A stretch of 14,029 bases of DNA from an uncultured Bacteroidota bacterium. GTDB lineage: Bacteria; Bacteroidota; Bacteroidia; Chitinophagales; Chitinophagaceae. How positions within the stretch are numbered: position 1 is the first letter of the stretch; each line of letters opens with the position of its first letter. Shown one piece after another: positions 1-6,034 of the stretch. Location: contig CAINOM010000486.1 in the NCBI GenBank assembly GCA_903851455.1, forward strand, positions 1 to 14,029. The letters are read 5' to 3'. The translations under genes and the position numbers were made by a program. The notes under the pieces were generated by a model. That model saw only the letters and a list, made by a program, of their open reading frames with translations. It made no database searches and was not told where the DNA came from.

Positions 1-19
1 GAAAATAGTAGGTAACTTT

Positions 20-205
20 ATGTTTATAAAAGTAAAGGCCAATAAAATGCAGAAAGCCGAAAAAATCGGGTCAGCAAAAAAAGCAAGAAAGAAGATTTCC
101 CGTATCAAACTAGAGTTTGATAAAGAGCTTGAGATTCTGTCTGGGACAATTCTTTTTCCCGAAAAACTTGCAGCTGCAAATAAGTTCCTGTCTAAATCGG
201 AATAA
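20..205 (+). CDS. Small basic hypothetical protein
   Basis: I do not recognise this 61-residue protein. The first half is strongly Lys/Arg-rich (KKARKKISR), and the second half looks like a short amphipathic helix ending in KFLSKSE. There is no signal peptide or membrane segment. TAACTTTA at 13-20 differs by one base from the Bacteroidota -7 box TAnnTTTG and runs into the first ATG. If it is a promoter, the transcript would begin after that ATG, and the in-frame ATG at 47 would be the start, giving 52 residues. The gene ends 7 bp before the convergent hydrolase relic at 213. It could be a real small protein or a chance ORF. Confidence 0.4.
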   Translation: MFIKVKANKMQKAEKIGSAKKARKKISRIKLEFDKELEILSGTILFPEKLAAANKFLSKSE

Positions 206-212
206 TCTGTTT

Positions 213-572
213 TTAGGATACAAGGTTCTTTTGTTTCCTTTTGAGTAGAGCAGATACCCCTGCCAACGCCAAAGACGGCGCCCACAACCACACAAACTCG
301 CTTAATACGATCATAGCCCCCCTGTGGCTGAACATGCCGGAAAGGCCAATGCTGCATACACCGATGGGGCGGAAAGGGAAGAAAAAGCGGTGATTGGAGA
401 ATGGCGAAAAGAAGGCAACACCCAGTCCCCCACTGGTCATAGCATCCACTATGGGATGCAAGGACGTGGCCAGGAAAAGATAGGTCCGTATACGCCAGTA
501 GGGTTTGCTCATAAACTTATCACCCGGAGAGAATAGCCGTGCCATGATCGTGGCCAAAAAAAGGGGAAACAT
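213..572 (-). pseudogene. 5'-truncated YdjM/DUF457-type membrane metal-dependent hydrolase
   Basis: The 119 residues match the C-terminal part of the YdjM/DUF457 inner-membrane hydrolase family. HPIVDAMTSGGLGVAFF at about 39-55, then PFSNHRFFFPFRPI, then SHRGAMIVLSEFVWLW are the expected core and tail. Intact relatives (from memory) are about 160-200 residues and carry an N-terminal HRGxTHS metal-binding motif. That segment is missing. An in-frame TAA lies eight codons before the first ATG, and only 87 bp separate that ATG from the divergent gene at 660, so there is no room for the missing part. Hydrophobic stretches show it was a membrane protein. I read it as a decaying relic. A re-initiated short protein is possible but would lack a key metal ligand. 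Confidence 0.68.
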
Positions 573-631
573 ACCGGCAGTTTTCGGCTCGATTTAACAC
601 CCTGAAAACACAATAGCTAAAATTAATTTAC

Positions 632-639
632 TATCCTTG
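632..639 (+). promoter_or_regulatory. Putative -7 box for the DUF4476 gene
   Basis: TATCCTTG matches the Bacteroidota consensus TAnnTTTG with one mismatch. It would place transcription start about 15 bases before the ATG at 660. No convincing -33 TTTG is seen, and the leader would be very short. Confidence 0.3.
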
Positions 640-659
640 CACAACAAAATGAATGATTT

Positions 660-1583
660 ATGAAGCTAAAACTTACATTACTACTTTCTGTCGCACTGTT
701 TCCCCTGTTCGCATTCGCGCAGGGTGGTTCACTCACGATATTCTCTGAAGACGGAGATAAATTCTACCTGTTGCTTAACGGGCAGAAACAAAACAATACG
801 CCCCAGGCCAATGTGCGTATAGACGCGCTTACCCAACCTTATTACAAAGCGAAGATCGTATTTGAAGATAAAGCCAAGGGAGATATAGACAAGAACATTA
901 CTGTGACTGATGCTGCTACAAATGCACCCGCTGACGTTGTATACAAAATAAAAAACAAGGACGGCGAAATGAAACTCCGCTTCTTTTCTACGCAGCCCAT
1001 ACAACCTAACTATACACCTCCAGCAGATGTATACTCAATGCACTATGGACAGGATGCACCAGCAGCACCAGCAAATACTGTAACACAAACCACGGTGACT
1101 ACCACCCAGGTGAACCCGAACTCATCGATGAGTGTGAGCGCTCCGGGAGTAAATATCAGTGTGAATATGCCTGATGGCAGCATGGGTACAACAACTACCG
1201 AGACAACGGTAACCAGGAGCACCACCACCACTACTTCTGACAACAGCTATAACCAAGCGCAACCGGCAGCACAACCCGCTGGCTGCCAGTACCCCATGGA
1301 CTTCGGCAGCTTTAAGTCAGCCAAAGAGACTGTGCAAAAGGCGAGTTTTGAAGACACCAAGCTTTCTACAGCAAAATCTATCCTAGCCGGCAACTGCGTT
1401 TCTACTGACCAGGTAATGGCAATTTGCAAACTGTTCTCGTTCGAAGCCTCAAAGCTCGATTTTGCCAAGTTTGCTTACGGCAAAACAACCGACAAAGGCA
1501 ACTATTTCAAGGTGGGCAGCATCTTTGATTTTGATGCCAGCAAAACCGATCTGAATAATTTTATCAGCAACGGTGGCAGGTAA
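660..1583 (+). CDS. Secreted DUF4476 domain protein with Thr-rich linker
   Basis: A 307-residue exported protein. Residues 1-20 are a clear signal peptide (Lys-rich start, hydrophobic core, FAFA then QGG). Residues 23 to about 112 form a beta-rich domain (LTIFSEDGDKFYLLLNG) seen at the N-terminus of many Bacteroidota DUF4476 proteins. Residues about 138-207 are a low-complexity Thr/Ser/Asn/Gln/Pro linker with runs of Thr. Residues about 209-303 are the DUF4476 domain, with its usual pattern: DTKLSTAK, then QVMAICKLFSFEASKLDFAKFAY, then NYFKV and a closing FDF...NNFI. Cysteines at 209, 246 and 256 could form a disulfide in the periplasm or outside the cell. The biochemical role of the family is unknown. 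It is monocistronic and ends at the hairpin 1606-1630. Confidence 0.85.
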   Translation: MKLKLTLLLSVALFPLFAFAQGGSLTIFSEDGDKFYLLLNGQKQNNTPQANVRIDALTQPYYKAKIVFEDKAKGDIDKNITVTDAATNAPADVVYKIKNKDGEMKLRFFSTQPIQPNYTPPADVYSMHYGQDAPAAPANTVTQTTVTTTQVNPNSSMSVSAPGVNISVNMPDGSMGTTTTETTVTRSTTTTTSDNSYNQAQPAAQPAGCQYPMDFGSFKSAKETVQKASFEDTKLSTAKSILAGNCVSTDQVMAICKLFSFEASKLDFAKFAYGKTTDKGNYFKVGSIFDFDASKTDLNNFISNGGR

Positions 1584-1605
1584 GCAGTGCTCCTTTATAG
1601 AATTT

Positions 1606-1636
1606 GAAACCCCCGTTTTTCGGGGGTTTCGTTTTA
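1606..1636. terminator. Bidirectional intrinsic terminator between convergent genes
   Basis: A perfect 10-bp stem GAAACCCCCG / CGGGGGTTTC encloses a TTTTT loop. GTTTTAT follows on the plus strand and AAATT-type sequence on the minus. It sits between the stop of the DUF4476 gene (1583) and the end of the convergent ALDH gene (1634), so it probably serves both. Confidence 0.85.
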
Positions 1637-3091
1637 TAACTCTATGCAGACATTCTTCGGTTCGGTGAAGAAGCGCAAAGCTTCCCAGCCGCCCTCGCGG
1701 CCCACGCCGCTGTTCTTAAACCCGCCGAAAGGTGTGCGCAAGTCACGAAGCAACCAGCAGTTTACCCATATGATGCCGCTATGCACCTGCGCGGCTACGC
1801 GGTTGGCGCGGCTTACATCCTGTGTCCAGATGGTAGCGGAAAGGCCGTAATCGCTGGTGTTGGCCAGCATCAGGGCTTCTTCCTCATTACTAAATGACTG
1901 CAGCGTAACTACAGGGCCAAATATCTCCTCCATATTGGTGCGGCAATGTGGGCCTAGTCCCTCAATGATCGTTGGCTCTATGAACAGGCCATTTGCACAA
2001 CGCCCGGTTCCCTTCACCGCATTACCACCCAGCAGTATTTTACCGCCTTCCTGTTTTGCAAGTTCTATGCAGCTAAGCACTTTGTCAAAATGCATTTTAC
2101 TTACCACCGCGCCCTGTTTGGTATTTTCGTCCAGCGGATCGCCATTGGTGAGTTTTTTGGCGCGTGCTGTAAATTCATGTTTGAACTTTTCGTAGACACT
2201 TTCTTCGACAAATATACGGCTGCCACACAGGCATATCTGGCCCTGGTTGCTGAAGGATGATTGCAGCGTAGTGCGCATCATCTTGTCCCAGTCGCAATCG
2301 GCAAAAATGATATTGGGGTTCTTACCGCCCAGCTCCAGCGATACTTTTTTGAACATAGGTGCGGCAGTGGTGGCTATCTCTTTCCCCGCGCGTGTGCTGC
2401 CGGTAAAGGATATTGCTTTAATATCCGGGTGCGCCACAATTGCTGAGCCGCAACCTGGGCCTGTGCCATGAAGTATATTAAGCACTCCCGGCGGCAGGCC
2501 TGCCTTCTGGCAAATGATGCTGAGCAGGTAGGCCGTCATAGGTGTCACCTCACTGGGCTTTGATACCACGCAGTTGCCCGCAGCAAGTGCCGGGGCAATT
2601 TTCCAGGTAAATAAGTAGAGTGGCAGGTTCCAGGGTGAGATACAGCCAACTACGCCTATTGGTTTGCGCAGGGTATAGTTGATCGCCTTATCCTCCATAT
2701 TATGGCTTTCGGTGCTGAAGTGCATGATGCCTGTAGCAAAGAACCGGAAGTTGCTGGAAGCACGCGGTATATCTACACGTTTGCTTAGCCACAGCGGTTT
2801 GCCATTGTCATTGGTCTCCGCCAGTGCCAGCGCATCCAGGTTTTCGTCTATCAGTTCCGCTATGCGGTTGAGTATTTTGAAACGATCTTCCACCGGCGTA
2901 GTACTCCACAGCGGGAAAGCAGCACGCGCAGCGCCCACTGCTTCTTCTACGTCTTTTATATCGCTATCCGGGATCTGGCTGTAAACCTCACCGGTAGCAG
3001 GGTTTATGTTATCAATATACCTGCCATTAATCGGCGCCTGGAGTGAACCGGCTATATAATTGGCTATGTGCGATGGAGCATTGAGATTCAT
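1634..3091 (-). CDS. Aldehyde dehydrogenase, 2-aminomuconate / 2-hydroxymuconate semialdehyde type (ALDH8-like)
   Basis: A 485-residue, full-length NAD(P)+-dependent aldehyde dehydrogenase, probably cytosolic. The catalytic set is intact: oxyanion Asn155 in SPWN, Lys178 in SKPSE, FTGST at 229-233, general base Glu253 in LELGG, nucleophile Cys287 in NQGQIC, and Glu389 in EEIFGP. The C-terminal CWLLRDLRTPFGG...SGVGREGG is typical of the ALDH8A1/AMSDH/HMSDH branch. Arg105 and Arg449 fall where the two substrate-carboxylate arginines of Pseudomonas AMSDH (Arg120, Arg464 in my memory) would align. It therefore probably oxidises a muconic semialdehyde in tryptophan-kynurenine or catechol meta-cleavage breakdown. 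No other gene of those pathways is in the window. The start is 9 bp after the small ORF at 3101, so cotranscription with the GNAT pair is likely. A broader-specificity ALDH is the alternative. Confidence 0.88.
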   Translation of the reverse strand: MNLNAPSHIANYIAGSLQAPINGRYIDNINPATGEVYSQIPDSDIKDVEEAVGAARAAFPLWSTTPVEDRFKILNRIAELIDENLDALALAETNDNGKPLWLSKRVDIPRASSNFRFFATGIMHFSTESHNMEDKAINYTLRKPIGVVGCISPWNLPLYLFTWKIAPALAAGNCVVSKPSEVTPMTAYLLSIICQKAGLPPGVLNILHGTGPGCGSAIVAHPDIKAISFTGSTRAGKEIATTAAPMFKKVSLELGGKNPNIIFADCDWDKMMRTTLQSSFSNQGQICLCGSRIFVEESVYEKFKHEFTARAKKLTNGDPLDENTKQGAVVSKMHFDKVLSCIELAKQEGGKILLGGNAVKGTGRCANGLFIEPTIIEGLGPHCRTNMEEIFGPVVTLQSFSNEEEALMLANTSDYGLSATIWTQDVSRANRVAAQVHSGIIWVNCWLLRDLRTPFGGFKNSGVGREGGWEALRFFTEPKNVCIEL

Positions 3092-3100
3092 ATGTGTGAA

Positions 3101-3280
3101 TTAAGCCTTTGCAGAACTCTTTGTTCTTTCATGGCGTTTTGAACTTTTAGCGAAAGCTTTTTTAAGACCCGTTGCCTTATAATGTGCAATTACTTCGCTT
3201 ATCATTTCCCGGTCTTTGTCAGTCAGCGGTTTCGGATCAACTATAAAATCAACTCCATATGGTTCTTTAATGTATCCCAT
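3101..3280 (-). CDS. 59-residue small protein paired with GNAT-like protein; candidate antitoxin
   Basis: Translating 3280 to 3101 by hand gives a clean 59-codon ORF starting MGYIKEPYGVDFIVDPKPLT and ending at TAA. Residues 1-16 look beta-stranded (YGVDFIVDP). Residues about 19-36 (LTDKDREMISEVIAHYK) look like an amphipathic helix. The tail from residue 40 is Lys/Arg/Ser-rich and may be disordered or bind nucleic acid. The ATG lies 3 bp after the TAA of the GNAT-like gene (TAA TAC ATG), so the two are almost surely cotranscribed and perhaps translationally coupled. Small proteins starting MGYIKEP...VDF are, in my memory, recurrent in Bacteroidota beside this GNAT-like family. Antitoxin or regulatory partner is inference from size, charge and coupling. 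Confidence 0.72.
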   Translation of the reverse strand: MGYIKEPYGVDFIVDPKPLTDKDREMISEVIAHYKATGLKKAFAKSSKRHERTKSSAKA

Positions 3281-3283
3281 GTA

Positions 3284-3817
3284 TTATGTTTGAAAGTACT
3301 TATTAATCAATTTATGAGCATTTTCGGGGAAGATTATCATTTTATGTCCACCTACATGTATCGCGCCAATTGTTTTAGTGTAATGTTCAATAAGTCTGGT
3401 TTTGGAAGTAAAAGCCACAAACCCATCGTATCCTCTTTCTTTTGAGCATTTGCAAACATAAGCAAATAGATTACCGGGCACCCCTTCGTAAAGCTTTTCT
3501 TTCCCCGTATTAAATGGTGCACTTTCGATTAAATGCAGATGAAAATGGTCTGTGTAATCGCTGATGCTAACAATTCCCTGAACAATGTTTGGATTATCTT
3601 TTATAGTTAGTTTGAACAGTTTCCTGTCTTTCAATTTGTATTCTGCAGCCCACCCGAATAGCCAACCATTTTTCTTACTAACTGTTTTCAAATCATCTTT
3701 TGCTATCTCGTGGATCTCAGTAGAAAAGCAATCACCTGAAATCCTGTTGACGATGCTATTTGTTAGCTTATCAATCTCAATACCGACATGATATTTTGCT
3801 TGTTTCCGCACGAACAA
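3284..3817 (-). CDS. GNAT-like protein with non-ATG start; candidate toxin of a two-gene module
   Basis: About 175 residues. The C-terminal half resembles a GNAT acetyltransferase fold: strand HFHLHLIESAPFN (91-103), then YEGVPGNLFAYVCKCSKERGYDGFVAF where the acetyl-CoA loop and helix should be (110-136), then RLIEHYTKTIGAIHVGGHKMII (141-162), the usual Tyr-helix and last strands. The canonical RxxGxG/A loop is degenerate. The N-terminal part (YHVGIEIDKLTNSI) is a conserved-looking domain I cannot name. There is no ATG near the start: only in-frame TTG (3817) or GTG (3811) follow the upstream TGA, and the next Met is residue 160. The 59-aa gene follows after 3 bp. Toxin activity is inference; a small-molecule acetyltransferase is possible. 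Its base composition is lower in GC than its neighbours. Confidence 0.68.
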   Translation of the reverse strand: MFVRKQAKYHVGIEIDKLTNSIVNRISGDCFSTEIHEIAKDDLKTVSKKNGWLFGWAAEYKLKDRKLFKLTIKDNPNIVQGIVSISDYTDHFHLHLIESAPFNTGKEKLYEGVPGNLFAYVCKCSKERGYDGFVAFTSKTRLIEHYTKTIGAIHVGGHKMIIFPENAHKLINKYFQT

Positions 3818-3822
3818 ATTTA
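3815..3822 (-). promoter_or_regulatory. Perfect -7 box overlapping the start of the GNAT-like gene
   Basis: Read on the minus strand this is TAAATTTG, an exact match to TAnnTTTG, preceded by a T-run. It overlaps the TTG start candidate (3817-3815) and lies 3 bp before the GTG candidate. If active, the mRNA would be leaderless or would start inside the assumed coding region. Confidence 0.35.
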
Positions 3823-3903
3823 CAAAAAATAATGCTCATTTTTTCAGACAACGCGGTCTCATAAACAGTGGCAGCACATCGAATTTCCGCTCAGCAAAGA
3901 AGA

Positions 3904-4464
3904 CTACTTGCACATACCGGCATCCACATACACCTTCCTTCCCTTCTCGTTAATGTAATAGCAGCCTCCCCGTGGCCCTTTTTGGTATTTTCTCTTGTAT
4001 TCGGCCCCGAAGTTTCTTTCGCCGCCTTTATATTTTGGAAAGGGATAACTTTTATAGTTCAGCTTATTAAGTTCGCCTGATACCGGTATATCCATATAAC
4101 TGACTTTGGTACTATCTGCGTAGTGCGCAGTGACCTTTGCCATGCTCATCACCACATATTTCTTCTCTACCCAGCCGTAAGAGCTGTAAGATCGTTTTGC
4201 ATGTTTGTTGTGCACGAAGAGTTTTACATGGTAAAACCGCTCTTTTATTGCTTTACTGTCATATCCGGTGCTATAGGGCATCACTTTCAGCTTGCACGGG
4301 ACCTGCAACACATTGTAGACATTGTATTTAGGCTCCGGCCTGTCCCGGAGCAGCAGATTGCCTGTGTTCACGTAAACATATTCTTGTGCCTTGACTACCG
4401 CGCTCGCGGTAAGCAATAACAAAACCATCAGCGGTTTCTTAAAACATGGCAGGAAACGCGTCAT
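3904..4464 (-). CDS. Secreted SH3-like domain protein with conserved Cys-containing C-terminal motif
   Basis: A 186-residue exported protein. Residues 1-26 form a signal peptide (FLPCFKKPLMVLLLLTASAVVKA, cut before QEY). Residues about 28-105 resemble a bacterial SH3 domain: YVNTGNLLLRDRPEPKYNV is the usual 'N-x-R-x-x-P' opening and SYGWVEKKYV the usual 'GWV' closing strand. The C-terminal GPRGGCYYINEKGRKVYVD (163-181) is a short motif found at the ends of various secreted or phage-type proteins. Cys168 and Cys185 could pair. The role is probably cell-envelope binding, but no enzymatic domain is seen. It is divergent from the MBL-rhodanese gene, with 72 bp between the starts. No terminator-like hairpin with a T-tract is apparent after its stop. 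Confidence 0.75.
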   Translation of the reverse strand: MTRFLPCFKKPLMVLLLLTASAVVKAQEYVYVNTGNLLLRDRPEPKYNVYNVLQVPCKLKVMPYSTGYDSKAIKERFYHVKLFVHNKHAKRSYSSYGWVEKKYVVMSMAKVTAHYADSTKVSYMDIPVSGELNKLNYKSYPFPKYKGGERNFGAEYKRKYQKGPRGGCYYINEKGRKVYVDAGMCK

Positions 4465-4490
4465 AAAGTATATTTATACATGAATAACCC

Positions 4491-4517
4491 TTGCGAAACA
4501 GGTTTATATTAACTTTG
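4491..4517 (+). promoter_or_regulatory. Bacteroidota-type promoter for the MBL-rhodanese gene
   Basis: TAACTTTG at 4510-4517 is an exact TAnnTTTG -7 box. TTG at 4491-4493 lies 16 bp upstream as a plausible -33 element. The predicted start of transcription near 4523 leaves a short A/T-rich leader (AACAAATATAGT) before the ATG at 4537. Confidence 0.7.
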
Positions 4518-4536
4518 CAGCACTAACAAATATAGT

Positions 4537-5943
4537 ATGGAAATAAAGCAATTATATACCAACTGCCTGAGTGAGGCGGCTTATTTTATAGCCAGCGAGG
4601 GCGAGGCAGCTGTGATAGACCCCCTGAGAGACGTAGATACCTATCTGCAGATGGCAAAGGACCAGGGTGTGAAGATCAAGTACATTTTTGAGACGCACTT
4701 TCACGCCGACTTTGTGAGCGGCCATATAGAACTGGCGCAAAAGACTGGGGCACCGATCGTTTACGGGCCAGATACCGAAGCTTCTTTCAAGATACATATG
4801 GCCAGGGATGGAGAGGAGTTCATGGTGGGCAAGTTGAAGATAAAGGCTATTCACACACCGGGACACACCCTCGAAAGCACCTGCTACCTGCTTCATGATG
4901 AGGCTGGCGAGCCCTACTGCATTTTCACAGGCGATACGCTGTTTGTGGGTGATGTAGGCAGGCCAGACCTTTTCAGCGGTAACCTCAGCAAAGAGGAACT
5001 GGCGGGGATGATGTATGAAACCCTGCAAAATAAAATAAAGCCGCTCAACGATAATATTATCGTGTACCCGGCACATGGCCCGGGTTCATCCTGCGGTAAA
5101 GCGCTTGGACCCGAAACCTTCAGTACCATTGGTGTGCAAAAGGCTACCAACTATGCGCTGAAAGATATGACCAGGGAAGAATTCGTAAAGGAGGTAACAA
5201 CAGGTCTTAATGCACCGCCTTCTTATTTCCCGGTTAATGCGCGCATAAACAAAGAGGGCTATGATAGTCTTGATGAGGTGTATGAAAAAGGGCTGCATCC
5301 GTTGAGCGTAGCCAAATTTAAGGAGGTAGTGAACAGCGATGATGCATGGATACTGGATACACGCGCATCGAGTGTATTTACCGAAGGGTTCGTACCCGGT
5401 TCCATCAGCATCGGGCTCGATGGCCGGTATGCAGAATGGGCCGGCACACTGATACCAAACAAACAGCCGCTGGTGCTGGTAACTGAAGCAGGCAAGGAAA
5501 AAGAAAGCATCACACGCCTTGCCCGCGTGGGTATTGACAATGTGCTGGGCTACCTGGAAGGTGGCTACGAGACCTGGAAGAGCAGCGGCGAAGAGATAGA
5601 CATGATCATAGACATAGAGCCGGACGAACTGGCTATGGACATACCTCACGACAACCTGCTCGAGATAATAGATGTGCGCAAGCCTGCAGAGTTTGAAGCA
5701 GCCCACGTAAAGGGCGCCGTGAATATGCCGCTCGACACGTTGGCTGATTCCTTGAATGTGGCCATGATAGATGATGACAACAATCTCTATGTGCATTGCG
5801 CCGGCGGCTATCGCTCTGTGATCGCAGCATCACTCCTGAAGCGCCATGGCTATCATAATCTCCGCAATGTGCTTGGTGGTTTTGCAAAGATGAAAACAGA
5901 GAAGGGCATACCGGTTGTATTTCCCGATGGCGTGAAGGCGTGA
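4537..5943 (+). CDS. MBL-fold persulfide dioxygenase-like protein fused to two rhodanese domains
   Basis: A 468-residue cytosolic protein. The metallo-beta-lactamase domain (1 to about 240) has THFHADFVSGH with His54, His56 and Asp58, then TPGHT with His110, GDTLFVGDVGRPD with Asp133, and YPAHGPGSSCG with His180. This is the ETHE1/persulfide dioxygenase pattern, where an iron(II) held by two His and one Asp oxidises glutathione or low-molecular-weight persulfide to sulfite. Rhodanese 1 (about 255-350) has the fold (WILDTR, FVPGSISIGL, YLEGGYETW) but no catalytic Cys: VTEAGKEKES stands in the loop. Rhodanese 2 (about 365-460) keeps Cys421 in HCAGGYRS. The layout resembles CstB-type sulfide-detoxification proteins. 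It is monocistronic, with its own promoter and the 30-bp palindrome as probable terminator. The physiological sulfur substrate is unknown. Confidence 0.9.
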   Translation: MEIKQLYTNCLSEAAYFIASEGEAAVIDPLRDVDTYLQMAKDQGVKIKYIFETHFHADFVSGHIELAQKTGAPIVYGPDTEASFKIHMARDGEEFMVGKLKIKAIHTPGHTLESTCYLLHDEAGEPYCIFTGDTLFVGDVGRPDLFSGNLSKEELAGMMYETLQNKIKPLNDNIIVYPAHGPGSSCGKALGPETFSTIGVQKATNYALKDMTREEFVKEVTTGLNAPPSYFPVNARINKEGYDSLDEVYEKGLHPLSVAKFKEVVNSDDAWILDTRASSVFTEGFVPGSISIGLDGRYAEWAGTLIPNKQPLVLVTEAGKEKESITRLARVGIDNVLGYLEGGYETWKSSGEEIDMIIDIEPDELAMDIPHDNLLEIIDVRKPAEFEAAHVKGAVNMPLDTLADSLNVAMIDDDNNLYVHCAGGYRSVIAASLLKRHGYHNLRNVLGGFAKMKTEKGIPVVFPDGVKA

Positions 5944-5963
5944 TCATTCATTGAATTTTTTAT

Positions 5964-5993
5964 CGTAGAGACGCAATGCATTGCGTCTCTACG
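5964..5993. repeat. Perfect 30-bp palindrome, probable dispersed REP-like repeat acting as terminator
   Basis: CGTAGAGACGCAATG is followed at once by its exact reverse complement. TTTTTAT precedes it and TATTTTG follows. It lies 21 bp after the MBL-rhodanese stop and 41 bp before the permease start. A 15-bp stem with no unpaired loop in the DNA could form a strong RNA hairpin followed by a short T-tract. The GTAGAGACGCAAT...ATTGCGTCTCTAC theme is, from memory, a recurrent intergenic palindrome in Bacteroidota and other phyla. Confidence 0.8.
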
Positions 5994-6034
5994 TATTTTG
6001 TGCCGCTCATATCCGCAGCAGACATTTCTAAACA

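Noticed and set aside
324..536. Plus-strand 70-codon ORF over the hydrolase relic
   Set aside because: Antisense to a recognisable DUF457-type frame, with no recognisable features of its own.
1043..1243. Possible tandem repeat in the Thr-rich stretch
   Set aside because: The bases code for a low-complexity secreted linker with mixed codons; no regular DNA period is seen.
3841..3862. Short hairpin AGAC/GTCT after the SH3-like gene
   Set aside because: Only a 4-bp stem and no T-tract on the minus strand, so it is not supported as a terminator.
5086..5796. Minus-strand 236-codon ORF within the MBL-rhodanese gene
   Set aside because: It lies antisense to a strongly conserved gene; the translation shows no domain and is rich in Cys/His/Tyr as expected of a shadow frame.
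5994..6001. TATTTTGT as promoter of the permease
   Set aside because: It misses the TAnnTTTG spacing by one base and has no -33 partner at proper distance; it more likely belongs to the tail of the palindromic terminator.
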